Below, in pieces: positions 1 to 5,290 of a DNA stretch of 5,781 nucleotides. The position numbers and the translations under genes are program-made. The stretch is from contig JACQFK010000125.1 in NCBI GenBank assembly GCA_016200125.1, forward strand, positions 1 to 5,781, read 5' to 3'. Source of the DNA: Planctomycetota bacterium (GTDB lineage Bacteria; Planctomycetota; MHYJ01; JACPRB01). The notes under the pieces are model-generated. The model was not told where the DNA came from. It did no database searches and worked only from the letters and a program-made list of their open reading frames with translations. Numbering within the stretch: position 1 is the stretch's first letter; each line of letters begins with the position of its first letter.

Positions 1-95
1 ATAACTTCAACAACCACTATGCCGGCCACGCGCCGGGCTCGGTCGACCTGTTCCTCGAGGTGCTGAAGAAGTACGGCAAGAACACGGAGGCCTGA
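1..95 (+). CDS. DUF72 family protein (YecE-like), C-terminal end only
   Basis: Only the last 30 codons are in the window, read in the frame beginning at base 3 and ending with TGA at 93-95. The visible residues begin NFNNHYAGHAPGSV and continue into a short amphipathic helix (DLFLEVLKKYG). The 'FNNHYxGHAP' block followed by a leucine-rich helix is the characteristic C-terminal signature of DUF72 proteins, which have a TIM-barrel fold and no settled biochemical function. The match is by recognition of this motif; the rest of the protein lies upstream of the window. The gene converges on the DUF1549/DUF1553 gene, with 56 nt between the two stops that contain a strong hairpin. No function beyond family membership can be claimed. 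Confidence 0.8.
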   Translation, partial: NFNNHYAGHAPGSVDLFLEVLKKYGKNTEA

Positions 96-99
96 ACAA

Positions 100-135
100 G
101 GGGAGCCCCGGCCTCTCCCGAGACCGGAGCTCCCC
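100..135. terminator. Shared hairpin between convergent genes, likely bidirectional terminator
   Basis: Bases 100-115 pair with 120-135 in register, giving a 16-position stem with 14 Watson-Crick pairs and two C/A mismatches, closed by a TCCC tetraloop (116-119). The outer arms are GGGGAGC and GCTCCCC. It starts 5 nt after the DUF72 stop and ends 16 nt before the stop of the convergent DUF1549/DUF1553 gene, the normal place for a terminator serving both strands. Neither side has a real T tract, so Rho-independent termination is inferred from stem strength and position only. Confidence 0.6.
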
Positions 136-151
136 GGGGTGTGAACCAAGC

Positions 152-1744
152 CTAGTGCCTCGTCACGAACTCCGACGAGTTGAGCATCGTCCAGAAGGCG
201 TCCTCGTAGCCCTGGCCGGCGTGGCCGCTGATGAAGGCCGCGTAGCGCGCCCGCTCCGAGGGGGCGGCCTTGCGGGAGAGCGCGGCGAGGAACAGCGCGT
301 CGATCTTGTCCTCCACCGTGCCGGGGCCGGCCTTGATGGCGGCGAGCACGCCGCCGCCGCTGATCCAGCCGAGGATCTCCGTGTTGTTGCGGAGCAGCAG
401 GGCCTGCCGCGCGTTGCCGGGCAGCGGCGTCGTCTCGCACCACACGGAGCCGGAGGGGAAGAGCCCCCCGACCATCTGCAGCACCGCGGAGACGTCGTTC
501 GACGGACGGCCGCCGGTCGCCACGCGCAGGGCGTTCACGAGCTGGTTCCCGTTCAGCTGCTTGATGGTCGCGCGGGAGAAGTCCACCTTCGCGTAGGGCT
601 GGGCGCTCTGGCAGGAGCGCTGGTAGGCGTCCGTCGCGCAGATCGTCCGCACGAGGTGCTTGATCGAGGAGTTGTTCGAGGTGAACTCGCGGGCCAGCAC
701 GTCGAGCAGGCCCTTCGACAGCGGCGGATTGCCCCGCTCGCGGAAATCATCCACCGGGTGGACGATGCCGCGGCCCAGCAGCCAGGACCAGATGCGGTTG
801 ACCAGCGCCCGGGCGAACTGGGGGTTGGTCTTCCCGGTCATCACCGCGGCGAGAAACTTCATCCGGTCGGCTCCCTTGGGCGCCTCGGCGATCCCGAGGA
901 AGGCCGTGCGAGCCGGCCCGGTCTTGCTCTGATGCACGATGGGGCTGTCGATCTTGTTGTCGGGGATGGTGATGTGGCCGTCGTCGACGTAGCTCATCGT
1001 GACCCGGTCGGCAGCCTGGGCGTTGCCGCCCTCGGTCCGCGCCTTCTGGCCCTTGATGAAGTCGGCCAGGCCGTAGTAGTCCTCGACGGTCCACTTGTCG
1101 AACACCGCGTCGTGGCAGCGCGAGCACACGAGGCGGATCCCCACGAAGTGGCGCGCCGCGCCGTTGGCGAACTCGACCTCGAAGCCCTCGCCGCCGTAAA
1201 AGGAGAGCTTGTAGGCCAGCGCCGGGTCGCCCTGGTCCGAGCCCCGCGCGTCGAGCATCGCCGAGACGATCTCGGTGTAGGGGGCGTCCTTCTGCAGCTT
1301 GAGCTTGAACCACTTCAGGAAGTCGGAGACGATCCGCGCGCTCGCGGGCTTGGACATCGCCGGCAGGGTCGCCATGGGCACGTCGTGGTAGTTGCCGAAG
1401 TACACCTCGGCGAAGAGCCGCGACCAGTAGTCGGCGAAGTCGTCGCTCGCGAGGAGCTCCTCGACCTTGGCCGCCCGCTTGTTCTCCGCCGGATCGGCGA
1501 TGAACTCCTTCACCTGCGCGCCGCTGGGGGGGAAGCCGACCAGGTCGAACATGACGCGGCGGAGGAACTCGCCGTCCTCCGCGATCGCCGCCGGCGCGGC
1601 GTAGCCCTTGATGTTCCGGACCGCGCCGTCGATCGCCGAAGCGCCGGGCGGCCGCTTGGACGCCTCCTGCGGCGCGGCCGGCGCGCCCAGGAGGCACAGG
1701 AGTGCCAGGGATGCCGTGGCTGGACCCAGACTGTGTCTGCTCAT
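152..1744 (-). CDS. Secreted DUF1549/DUF1553 protein with one CxxCH motif
   Basis: This is a 530-residue protein. The N-terminus is a plausible Sec signal peptide: Arg/His n-region, hydrophobic core around residues 9-21 (TASLALLCLLGAP), then an Ala/Pro-rich cleavage region. Residues about 35-235 match DUF1549: the 'LRRVMFDLVGFPPS' block at 61-74, then CSRCH at 207-211 followed by FDKWT and DYYGLADF. CxxCH is the covalent haem c attachment motif, though haem binding is not shown. Residues about 300-528 match DUF1553, with 'FARALVNRIWSWLLGRGIVHP' near 310-330, VDDFR after it, and a final 'LNSSEFVTRH'. ATG at 1744 is preceded by AGGAG (1754-1758) with 9 nt spacing, which fixes the start. Such proteins are usually paired with a DUF1501 gene; none is adjacent here. 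The family is typical of Planctomycetota and its substrate is not established. A position in the periplasm or on the cell surface is inferred. Confidence 0.9.
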   Translation of the reverse strand: MSRHSLGPATASLALLCLLGAPAAPQEASKRPPGASAIDGAVRNIKGYAAPAAIAEDGEFLRRVMFDLVGFPPSGAQVKEFIADPAENKRAAKVEELLASDDFADYWSRLFAEVYFGNYHDVPMATLPAMSKPASARIVSDFLKWFKLKLQKDAPYTEIVSAMLDARGSDQGDPALAYKLSFYGGEGFEVEFANGAARHFVGIRLVCSRCHDAVFDKWTVEDYYGLADFIKGQKARTEGGNAQAADRVTMSYVDDGHITIPDNKIDSPIVHQSKTGPARTAFLGIAEAPKGADRMKFLAAVMTGKTNPQFARALVNRIWSWLLGRGIVHPVDDFRERGNPPLSKGLLDVLAREFTSNNSSIKHLVRTICATDAYQRSCQSAQPYAKVDFSRATIKQLNGNQLVNALRVATGGRPSNDVSAVLQMVGGLFPSGSVWCETTPLPGNARQALLLRNNTEILGWISGGGVLAAIKAGPGTVEDKIDALFLAALSRKAAPSERARYAAFISGHAGQGYEDAFWTMLNSSEFVTRH

Positions 1745-1871
1745 AAGACCCCGCTCCTAACTATTGGGGCACGCACCCCGCGTCCCCATAAAAGATACGT
1801 CCCACGCCCCCCAAGATTCTCGAGGTTGTGAACTAGACGATGAGATAAGCGAGGGTGTTCAGACCAAAGCT

Positions 1872-1936
1872 CACCACAAAGAACACAAAGAGCGAGTGGG
1901 CAGACCGTCTGCTTTGTGACTTTGTGCATTTGTGTC
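1872..1936. repeat. CACAAAG/CTTTGTG direct and inverted repeat cluster in spacer
   Basis: CACAAAG occurs at 1875-1881 and 1884-1890 (9-nt period). The reverse complement CTTTGTG occurs at 1912-1918 and 1920-1926, with a degenerate third copy ATTTGTG at 1928-1934. In the middle, GCAGAC-C-GTCTGC (1900-1912) is a perfect 6-bp inverted repeat with a one-base centre. The ACAAAG arms can also pair with the CTTTGT arms across it. The block lies in the 202-bp gap between the cyclic-nucleotide protein stop and the DUF1549/DUF1553 start, and is visibly less GC-rich than the genes. I recall similar ACCACAAAGAACACAAAG-like tracts as dispersed intergenic repeats in several environmental phyla, but only one copy is in this window, so dispersal is not shown. 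The rest of the gap (1745-1871) holds a GGGG-CACGCA-CCCC mini-hairpin (1766-1779) and no convincing promoter. Confidence 0.6.
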
Positions 1937-1946
1937 AGGGCGGCGC

Positions 1947-2516
1947 TTAACTTCCGAAGATCGCCGACTTGCTGGTGGGGAAGGCGTTGGGGTCGGCGTC
2001 GGCCTTGTCGCCCGTGGTGATCCCGGAGCGCGAGCTCAGGTGCTGCAGCGTCTCCTCCATCACCTTGCTCTTGTACTTCTCGACGAGCTTTTCGAGCGCG
2101 AACATCGTCCCGCTGATCGCGCGGCGCCAGCGCATCGCCTGGTCGGTCACCTCGGAGGTCTCCTCGGCGTGGCGCTTGGAGGTCTCGACCAGCCGCGTGC
2201 AGAGCTGCTCGACCAGCTTGCGCATCATCTTCGGGTCCTTCGAGATCGCCTCGTAGAGGTTCGCGTCGTCGGGACCGGCGAAGACCTGCACCTCGCAGGG
2301 CGTGACGGCTCGGACCGTCGCGGTGCGGGGCGTGCCGAGGATCGCGGCGAGCTCGCCGAACCACTCGCCCGCGTTGATCGTGCCGACCACGTTGCCCTTG
2401 AACTCGACGATGGCCGTCCCCTTCACCAGGAAGAGGATCTCGTGGTTGGCCGCCTGGCCCTGGACGAGGATGGTCGCGTCCTTGGCGACCTGGCGGGTGG
2501 TCCGGGTGATGGCCAT
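1947..2516 (-). CDS. Stand-alone cyclic-nucleotide-binding domain protein
   Basis: This is a 189-residue protein if translation begins at ATG 2516. Residues about 8-110 form a cNMP-binding beta-barrel of the CRP/PKA-regulatory type. The phosphate-binding cassette at 53-68 (FGELAAIL, then GTPRTATV) keeps the Gly-Glu pair (54-55), the phosphate-contacting Arg (64) and a Thr (65) in the position of the CRP serine. It should therefore bind cAMP, cGMP or a related ligand; this is inferred from family knowledge. Residues 100-160 are charged and helical, possibly coiled coil, and the tail is flexible. There is no winged-helix DNA-binding domain as in CRP/FNR, so it is not an obvious transcription factor, and there is no kinase, channel or membrane segment. 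The start is uncertain: ATG 2525 is 3 codons upstream, and a TTG at 2555 is also in frame. Neither ATG has a textbook Shine-Dalgarno at ideal spacing. It is divergent from trmD. Confidence 0.88.
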   Translation of the reverse strand: MAITRTTRQVAKDATILVQGQAANHEILFLVKGTAIVEFKGNVVGTINAGEWFGELAAILGTPRTATVRAVTPCEVQVFAGPDDANLYEAISKDPKMMRKLVEQLCTRLVETSKRHAEETSEVTDQAMRWRRAISGTMFALEKLVEKYKSKVMEETLQHLSSRSGITTGDKADADPNAFPTSKSAIFGS

Positions 2517-2553
2517 GGCCCCCATTTTCCCCGGGGGGGAGGGCGCTGTCCAC

Positions 2554-2576
2554 AAAAAGGCCCGTCCGCGGGCCTT
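2554..2576 (-). terminator. Intrinsic-terminator-like hairpin in leader of cNMP-binding gene
   Basis: On the - strand, AAGGCCCG-CGGA-CGGGCCTT forms a perfect 8-bp GC-rich stem with a 4-nt loop (2557-2576). It runs directly into a five-T tract (2554-2558, the last two stem bases included). This is the classic Rho-independent layout, and it works only in the - direction: on the + strand the hairpin is followed by CTCCCC. It lies 37 nt upstream of ATG 2516 (28 nt upstream of ATG 2525), so it is in the 5' leader of the cyclic-nucleotide gene rather than after a gene. It could be an attenuator or a block on antisense transcription out of the trmD region. Confidence 0.55.
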
Positions 2577-2590
2577 CTCCCCAAAAAGAC

Positions 2591-2618
2591 TTGACCCTGA
2601 AAAGCCGATAGTGATAAT
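2591..2618 (+). promoter_or_regulatory. Sigma70-type promoter for trmD-rplS
   Basis: TTGACC at 2591-2596 matches the -35 consensus at 5 of 6 positions. GATAAT at 2613-2618 matches the -10 consensus at 5 of 6, with a 16-nt spacer. The predicted transcription start near 2625 would leave a leader of about 38 nt before the GTG at 2663. It is the only good promoter seen upstream of trmD and lies in the divergent spacer. CCCC-AGTA-GGGG (2625-2636) would form a small hairpin at the very 5' end of this transcript. Confidence 0.65.
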
Positions 2619-2652
2619 GGCATCCCCCAGTAGGGGTGCACGCCGAAGTTGC

Positions 2653-2656
2653 GAGG
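2653..2656 (+). promoter_or_regulatory. Ribosome binding site supporting the trmD GTG start
   Basis: GAGG sits 6 nt upstream of GTG 2663. An in-frame GTG at 2636 would add nine residues (MHAEVARCT) that are not part of the TrmD family start and would place the start in the hairpin at the 5' end of the leader. The GAGG spacing and the family N-terminus (IIDVVTLFP right after the start) both favour 2663. Confidence 0.6.
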
Positions 2657-2662
2657 TGCACG

Positions 2663-3373
2663 GTGATCATTGACGTGGTGACGCTCTTCCCCTCGATGTT
2701 TGCGGGGGTGGTGAACGAGAGCATCCTGAAGAGGGCCCAGGAGCAGGGCCAGGTGAAGATCAACCTGGTGAACCTCCGGGACTTCTCGAAGGACAAGCAC
2801 AAGAAGGTGGACGCGCCGCCGTACGGGGGCGGGCCCGGCATGGTGATCATGGCCGAGCCCGTGTTCGACGCCGTGGAACACCTGAGGAAGAACGGCCGGG
2901 AGGACGCCTTCCTCGTGCTGCTGACCCCGGGCGGCGTCCGCTTCGACCAGACGCTGGCCCAGGAGCTCTCGAAACAGAAGGGCCTCATCCTTCTCTGCGG
3001 TCACTACGAAGGATTCGACGAGCGGGTGAGCCAGGGGCTTTCGCCCCTGGAGGTCTCCATCGGTGACTACGTGCTGACGGGCGGGGAGATCCCCGCGATG
3101 GTTCTTTTGGATTCGGTGACGCGGCTGGTGCCGGGCGTGCTGGGCTCGAAGGAGTCCCTGATGCAGGAGTCCTTCACGTCCGGGACCCTGGAGTACCCGC
3201 AGTTCACGCGGCCGCAGGAAGTCCGGGGCCTGAAGGTCCCCGAGGTCCTCGTCTCCGGCGACCACGGGAAGATCGCCGAGTGGCGCGAGGAGCAGTCGAA
3301 GGAGCGCACGGAGCAGCGGCGGCCCGACCTGAAGGAGCCGCCCAAGCCGAGGAAGAAGTTCCGACAGCTATAG
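2663..3373 (+). CDS. trmD: tRNA (guanine-N1)-methyltransferase TrmD
   Basis: TrmD uses S-adenosylmethionine to make m1G37 next to the anticodon of tRNAs reading CNN/UNN-type codons, preventing +1 frameshifts. It is a cytoplasmic homodimer with a SPOUT trefoil knot. This 236-residue protein is slightly shorter than E. coli TrmD (255). Visible family blocks are IIDVVTLFPSMF (2-13), APPYGGGPGMV (51-61), LLTPGGVRFDQ (86-96), LLCGHYEGFDERV (110-122), SIGDYVLTGGE (132-142), PGVLG (157-161) and LEYPQFTRP (176-184). Arg154 is in the position of the catalytic Arg154 of the E. coli and H. influenzae enzymes. Residue 169 is Glu where those enzymes have Asp169. The C-terminal tail is Lys/Pro/Arg-rich. 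The start is GTG 2663 with GAGG 6 nt upstream. rplS follows after 9 nt. The rpsP and rimM genes often found upstream are absent; instead a divergent gene lies there. Confidence 0.97.
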   Translation: MIIDVVTLFPSMFAGVVNESILKRAQEQGQVKINLVNLRDFSKDKHKKVDAPPYGGGPGMVIMAEPVFDAVEHLRKNGREDAFLVLLTPGGVRFDQTLAQELSKQKGLILLCGHYEGFDERVSQGLSPLEVSIGDYVLTGGEIPAMVLLDSVTRLVPGVLGSKESLMQESFTSGTLEYPQFTRPQEVRGLKVPEVLVSGDHGKIAEWREEQSKERTEQRRPDLKEPPKPRKKFRQL

Positions 3374-3382
3374 GAAGCCCAT

Positions 3383-3835
3383 ATGCGAATTCTCGACGCG
3401 ATCGAAAAGGACTGGCACCGCAAGAAGCCCGCGAAGTTCGACGTGGGCGACTCGGTCGACGTGCACGTGAGGATCATCGAAGGCGACCGCGAGCGCATCC
3501 AGATCTTCCAGGGCGTCGTGATCGCGAAGCGCCACGAGGGGCTTTCCGAGACCTTCACCGTGCGCCGCATCGTGCAGGGCGAGGGCGTCGAGCGCATCTT
3601 CCCCATCAACTCGCCGCGCGTCGTGGAAGTCGTCGTGAAGAAGAAGGGCAACGTCCGCCGCGCGAAGCTCCACTACCTCCGCGACCGCGTGGGCCGCGGC
3701 ACGCGCATCGAGGAGAAGCTCGGCGCGATGGAGAAGGAGCAGCCCGCCGCCCCGGCGAAGAAGGCCGAGGAGCCCAAGAAGGACGAGAAGCCCAAGGCCG
3801 AGAAGAAGCCCGAGCCCGCGGCTCCCGCCAAGTAG
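3383..3835 (+). CDS. rplS: 50S ribosomal protein L19
   Basis: L19 is a 50S subunit protein at the 30S-50S interface. This 150-residue protein carries the full L19 core in residues 1-113. Recognisable blocks are GDSVDVHVRIIEGDRERIQIF (22-42), GVVI, SETFTVRRI (55-63), GVERIFPINSPRV (68-80) and the basic KGNVRRAKLHYLRDRVGRGTRI (88-109). Residues 114-150 are an Ala/Lys/Glu/Pro low-complexity extension beyond the usual length of about 115. ATG 3383 is preceded by AGGA (3372-3375) at 7 nt, and this site overlaps the trmD stop (TAG, 3371-3373), so the two genes are very likely co-transcribed and translationally adjacent. The stop at 3833-3835 is 1 nt from the stop of the convergent gene. Expression presumably comes from the trmD promoter, as no separate promoter is visible. 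Confidence 0.98.
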   Translation: MRILDAIEKDWHRKKPAKFDVGDSVDVHVRIIEGDRERIQIFQGVVIAKRHEGLSETFTVRRIVQGEGVERIFPINSPRVVEVVVKKKGNVRRAKLHYLRDRVGRGTRIEEKLGAMEKEQPAAPAKKAEEPKKDEKPKAEKKPEPAAPAK

Positions 3836-3836
3836 C

Positions 3837-5207
3837 CTAGCGCGCCAGTTCCACCACCACGCAGGCCGGCCCCTCGCCGGCCTTCCGCTCGCCCAGCTCC
3901 TGCGGCAGCGTGAAGATCAGCGTTCCCCCCTGGGGATCCTGCCATTCCTTCATCGTCGCCGGACAGGGCCGGCCCTCCCTCACGATCAGCGCCGCGTCGC
4001 CCGACCAGAGCTGGAGCCCGACCTGCTTGGTGATGAGGACGGGATCCAGGACCGCCTGCGGGACGAAGCGGGCGGAGCGCGCGTGCGATCCGAAGGCGTG
4101 CCGGACCAGGCCGTCGAAGTCGTCGAAGCCCCGATAGCTGTCCCAGACGGAGCGGAACTCGCGGACGGCGCTGCGGAGCTCGTCCGCCTCCAGCAGGCGG
4201 CGGATCCGTTCGCCGCCGAGGGCGTGGATCAGGCGCCGGCGGAGCGCCGAGGCCCGCAGGCTCGCCTCGAGATCGCGTCCGTTCTCCAGCAGCGCCAGGG
4301 TCTCAATCGCCTCGGCCAGGACCTTGCCGATCAGGGCAAGCTGCTGCTCGGCCTCGTCTCCGTCGGGTCCCGGAAGGTGGCGGTAGAGGCCCACGACCGA
4401 GCCGCCGGGAGTCCACGCAAGCTCCTCGGGCTCGCCCGTTCTCAGCCGCCGCAGGAACTCCTGAAGATCCTCCTGCACCTCGTTGATGTTTCGCACGACG
4501 AGGAGCCCGTCTTTGAAGCGGATGGATCGCCCGCTTTCCTCCTTCCACTCGCCGGAGTGGACCTTCCGGACGATCCGTTCGATGAGGTCTTCGGCCCCGT
4601 TCTCGGTCACCAGGTCCTGCACGTCGTATTGCTCCAGCCGGACCCGGTCGCGGATGTTCTTGACGCTCGTGATCAGCACCACGCCGTCGCGGACCAGATA
4701 GGCAAGATCGTAGGATCGGAGGAGCTGGCGCAGGATGGCTTCGAGCGGCTGCTCGCCGGACTTGAAGGAGATCGTCAGGGCCTCCGGGTTCTCCACTCCG
4801 GTGATATGGAAATTGAGGCCGCTCTTCTCGCGGAACTCGTCGACCACGGCCGTCAGCGGCGCCTGGTTCGCGTCGAGCGTCAGGCGGCAGGTCCGCAGGC
4901 GGCGGAGAATCTGCCGGTCCTCCTGTTCGTCCAGATCCCGCAAGCTTGCCCGCTTCCGGCCCGGCTCGGGCGGCGGGGGCAAAAGCCCGGCGAGCGCCGA
5001 TCGCCACGATTCGCGGAGGCGGGTCAGGCGGAGCCGGGACGCCGCGTCCGCCGAGGGGAAGGCGGCGGTCCAGAGCCCCGCGGCGTCGGCCAGGTCGCGG
5101 GCCAGGCACTCGAAGCGGGCCGCGGCCTTCGCCCGATCCTCGATCCGGTCGGAGTCCAGCGACTCGGACTGCATCCAGAGACAACCCGCGATCAGCCACG
5201 CGCTCAT
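3837..5207 (-). CDS. Secretin/TonB short N-terminal (STN)-type domain protein, function unknown
   Basis: This is a 456-residue protein with no recognised overall function. Residues 1-105 are mostly charged and helical, with a Pro-rich hinge (PPPPEP, 77-82). Residues 106-181 look like the STN fold of secretins and TonB receptors: LTLDANQAPLTAVVDEFREKSGLNF, then ISFKSGEQPLEAILRQLL, then a YLVRDGVVLIT strand. Residues 191-255 begin YDVQDLV and contain a WKE-IRF-GLLVVRN segment and a helix, as in planctomycete STN proteins. Residues 260-456 match nothing I know. No secretin pore domain is present. ATG 5207 is chosen because GGAGG (5216-5220) sits 8 nt upstream; a longer version from TTG 5228 is unlikely. 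The N-terminus has a short hydrophobic stretch with LIAGC at 5-9, which resembles a lipobox but lacks a basic n-region. An envelope location is therefore possible but unproven. It is convergent with rplS and divergent from the RuvB-type gene. Confidence 0.82.
   Translation of the reverse strand: MSAWLIAGCLWMQSESLDSDRIEDRAKAAARFECLARDLADAAGLWTAAFPSADAASRLRLTRLRESWRSALAGLLPPPPEPGRKRASLRDLDEQEDRQILRRLRTCRLTLDANQAPLTAVVDEFREKSGLNFHITGVENPEALTISFKSGEQPLEAILRQLLRSYDLAYLVRDGVVLITSVKNIRDRVRLEQYDVQDLVTENGAEDLIERIVRKVHSGEWKEESGRSIRFKDGLLVVRNINEVQEDLQEFLRRLRTGEPEELAWTPGGSVVGLYRHLPGPDGDEAEQQLALIGKVLAEAIETLALLENGRDLEASLRASALRRRLIHALGGERIRRLLEADELRSAVREFRSVWDSYRGFDDFDGLVRHAFGSHARSARFVPQAVLDPVLITKQVGLQLWSGDAALIVREGRPCPATMKEWQDPQGGTLIFTLPQELGERKAGEGPACVVVELAR
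3863..3883 (+). terminator. Candidate hairpin terminator for trmD-rplS inside the convergent gene
   Basis: AGGCCGGC (3863-3870) and GCCGGCCT (3876-3883) form a perfect 8-bp stem with a 5-nt CCCTC loop. It begins 27 nt after the rplS stop, in the antisense of the last codons of the convergent STN-domain gene. No T tract follows on the + strand, only TCCGCTC. Because there is just 1 nt between the two stops, any + strand terminator must lie inside the neighbouring gene. This could equally be a coding coincidence in GC-rich DNA. Confidence 0.3.
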
Positions 5208-5215
5208 AGGCGGCC

Positions 5216-5220
5216 CCTCC
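5216..5220 (-). promoter_or_regulatory. Ribosome binding site fixing the STN-protein start
   Basis: On the - strand GGAGG, followed by GGCCGCCT, leads to ATG 5207 with 8 nt spacing. This is a near-perfect anti-16S match and decides between ATG 5207 and the in-frame TTG at 5228. Confidence 0.75.
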
Positions 5221-5277
5221 GTGATCAAGACGAAGCCCGGGCCTGTTTGGTCTGCTAGGAAATGGGGGCCCGCATGG

Positions 5278-5283
5278 TAGAAT
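5278..5283 (+). promoter_or_regulatory. TAGAAT -10 element, probable leaderless promoter of the RuvB-type gene
   Basis: TAGAAT (TATAAT with one mismatch) ends 7 nt before ATG 5291, so transcription would begin at or next to the A of the start codon. No Shine-Dalgarno is seen between it and the ATG (CTCCGCC only), which fits a leaderless mRNA. No clear -35 hexamer is found at 16-18 nt; TTGGTC at 5247-5252 is too far (25 nt). Confidence 0.45.
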
Positions 5284-5290
5284 CTCCGCC

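Noticed and set aside
1765..1830. Promoter for the DUF1549/DUF1553 gene (TTGGGG and TTTTAT on the - strand, 15 nt apart)
   Set aside because: Too few consensus matches (3 and 4 of 6) and short spacing to support a call.
155..1831. Long + strand open frame of 558 codons opposite the DUF1549/DUF1553 gene
   Set aside because: Its translation is Arg/Ala/Gly/Val/Leu-rich with no domain, while the opposite strand carries a clear two-domain family with a signal peptide and ribosome site. It is an antisense shadow produced by high GC.
1900..1912. GCAGAC-C-GTCTGC as a terminator for the cNMP-binding gene
   Set aside because: A one-base centre gives a poor RNA hairpin, and no T tract follows on the - strand (CCCACT).
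2553..2555. TTG start giving a 13-residue longer cNMP-binding protein
   Set aside because: It lies within the T tract of the terminator-like hairpin, adds non-family residues and has no ribosome site; two ATG codons follow.
2577..2662. A - strand promoter for the cNMP-binding gene upstream of the hairpin
   Set aside because: Only weak -10-like strings (CATTAT, TATCAC) with no -35 at proper spacing were found.
1741..2988. Long - strand open frame spanning the spacer, the cNMP gene and part of trmD
   Set aside because: It crosses the repeat spacer and overlaps two well-supported genes in other frames; its translation is low-complexity His/Arg/Gly.
5181..5195. LIAGC near the STN-protein N-terminus as a lipoprotein signal
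   Set aside because: The motif fits a lipobox, but the n-region has no Lys/Arg and the hydrophobic stretch before the Cys is only about six residues, so it is noted in the gene entry rather than called.
4083..5258. Long + strand open frame opposite the STN-domain gene
   Set aside because: No family motif and biased composition; the - strand frame has recognisable domains and a strong ribosome site.
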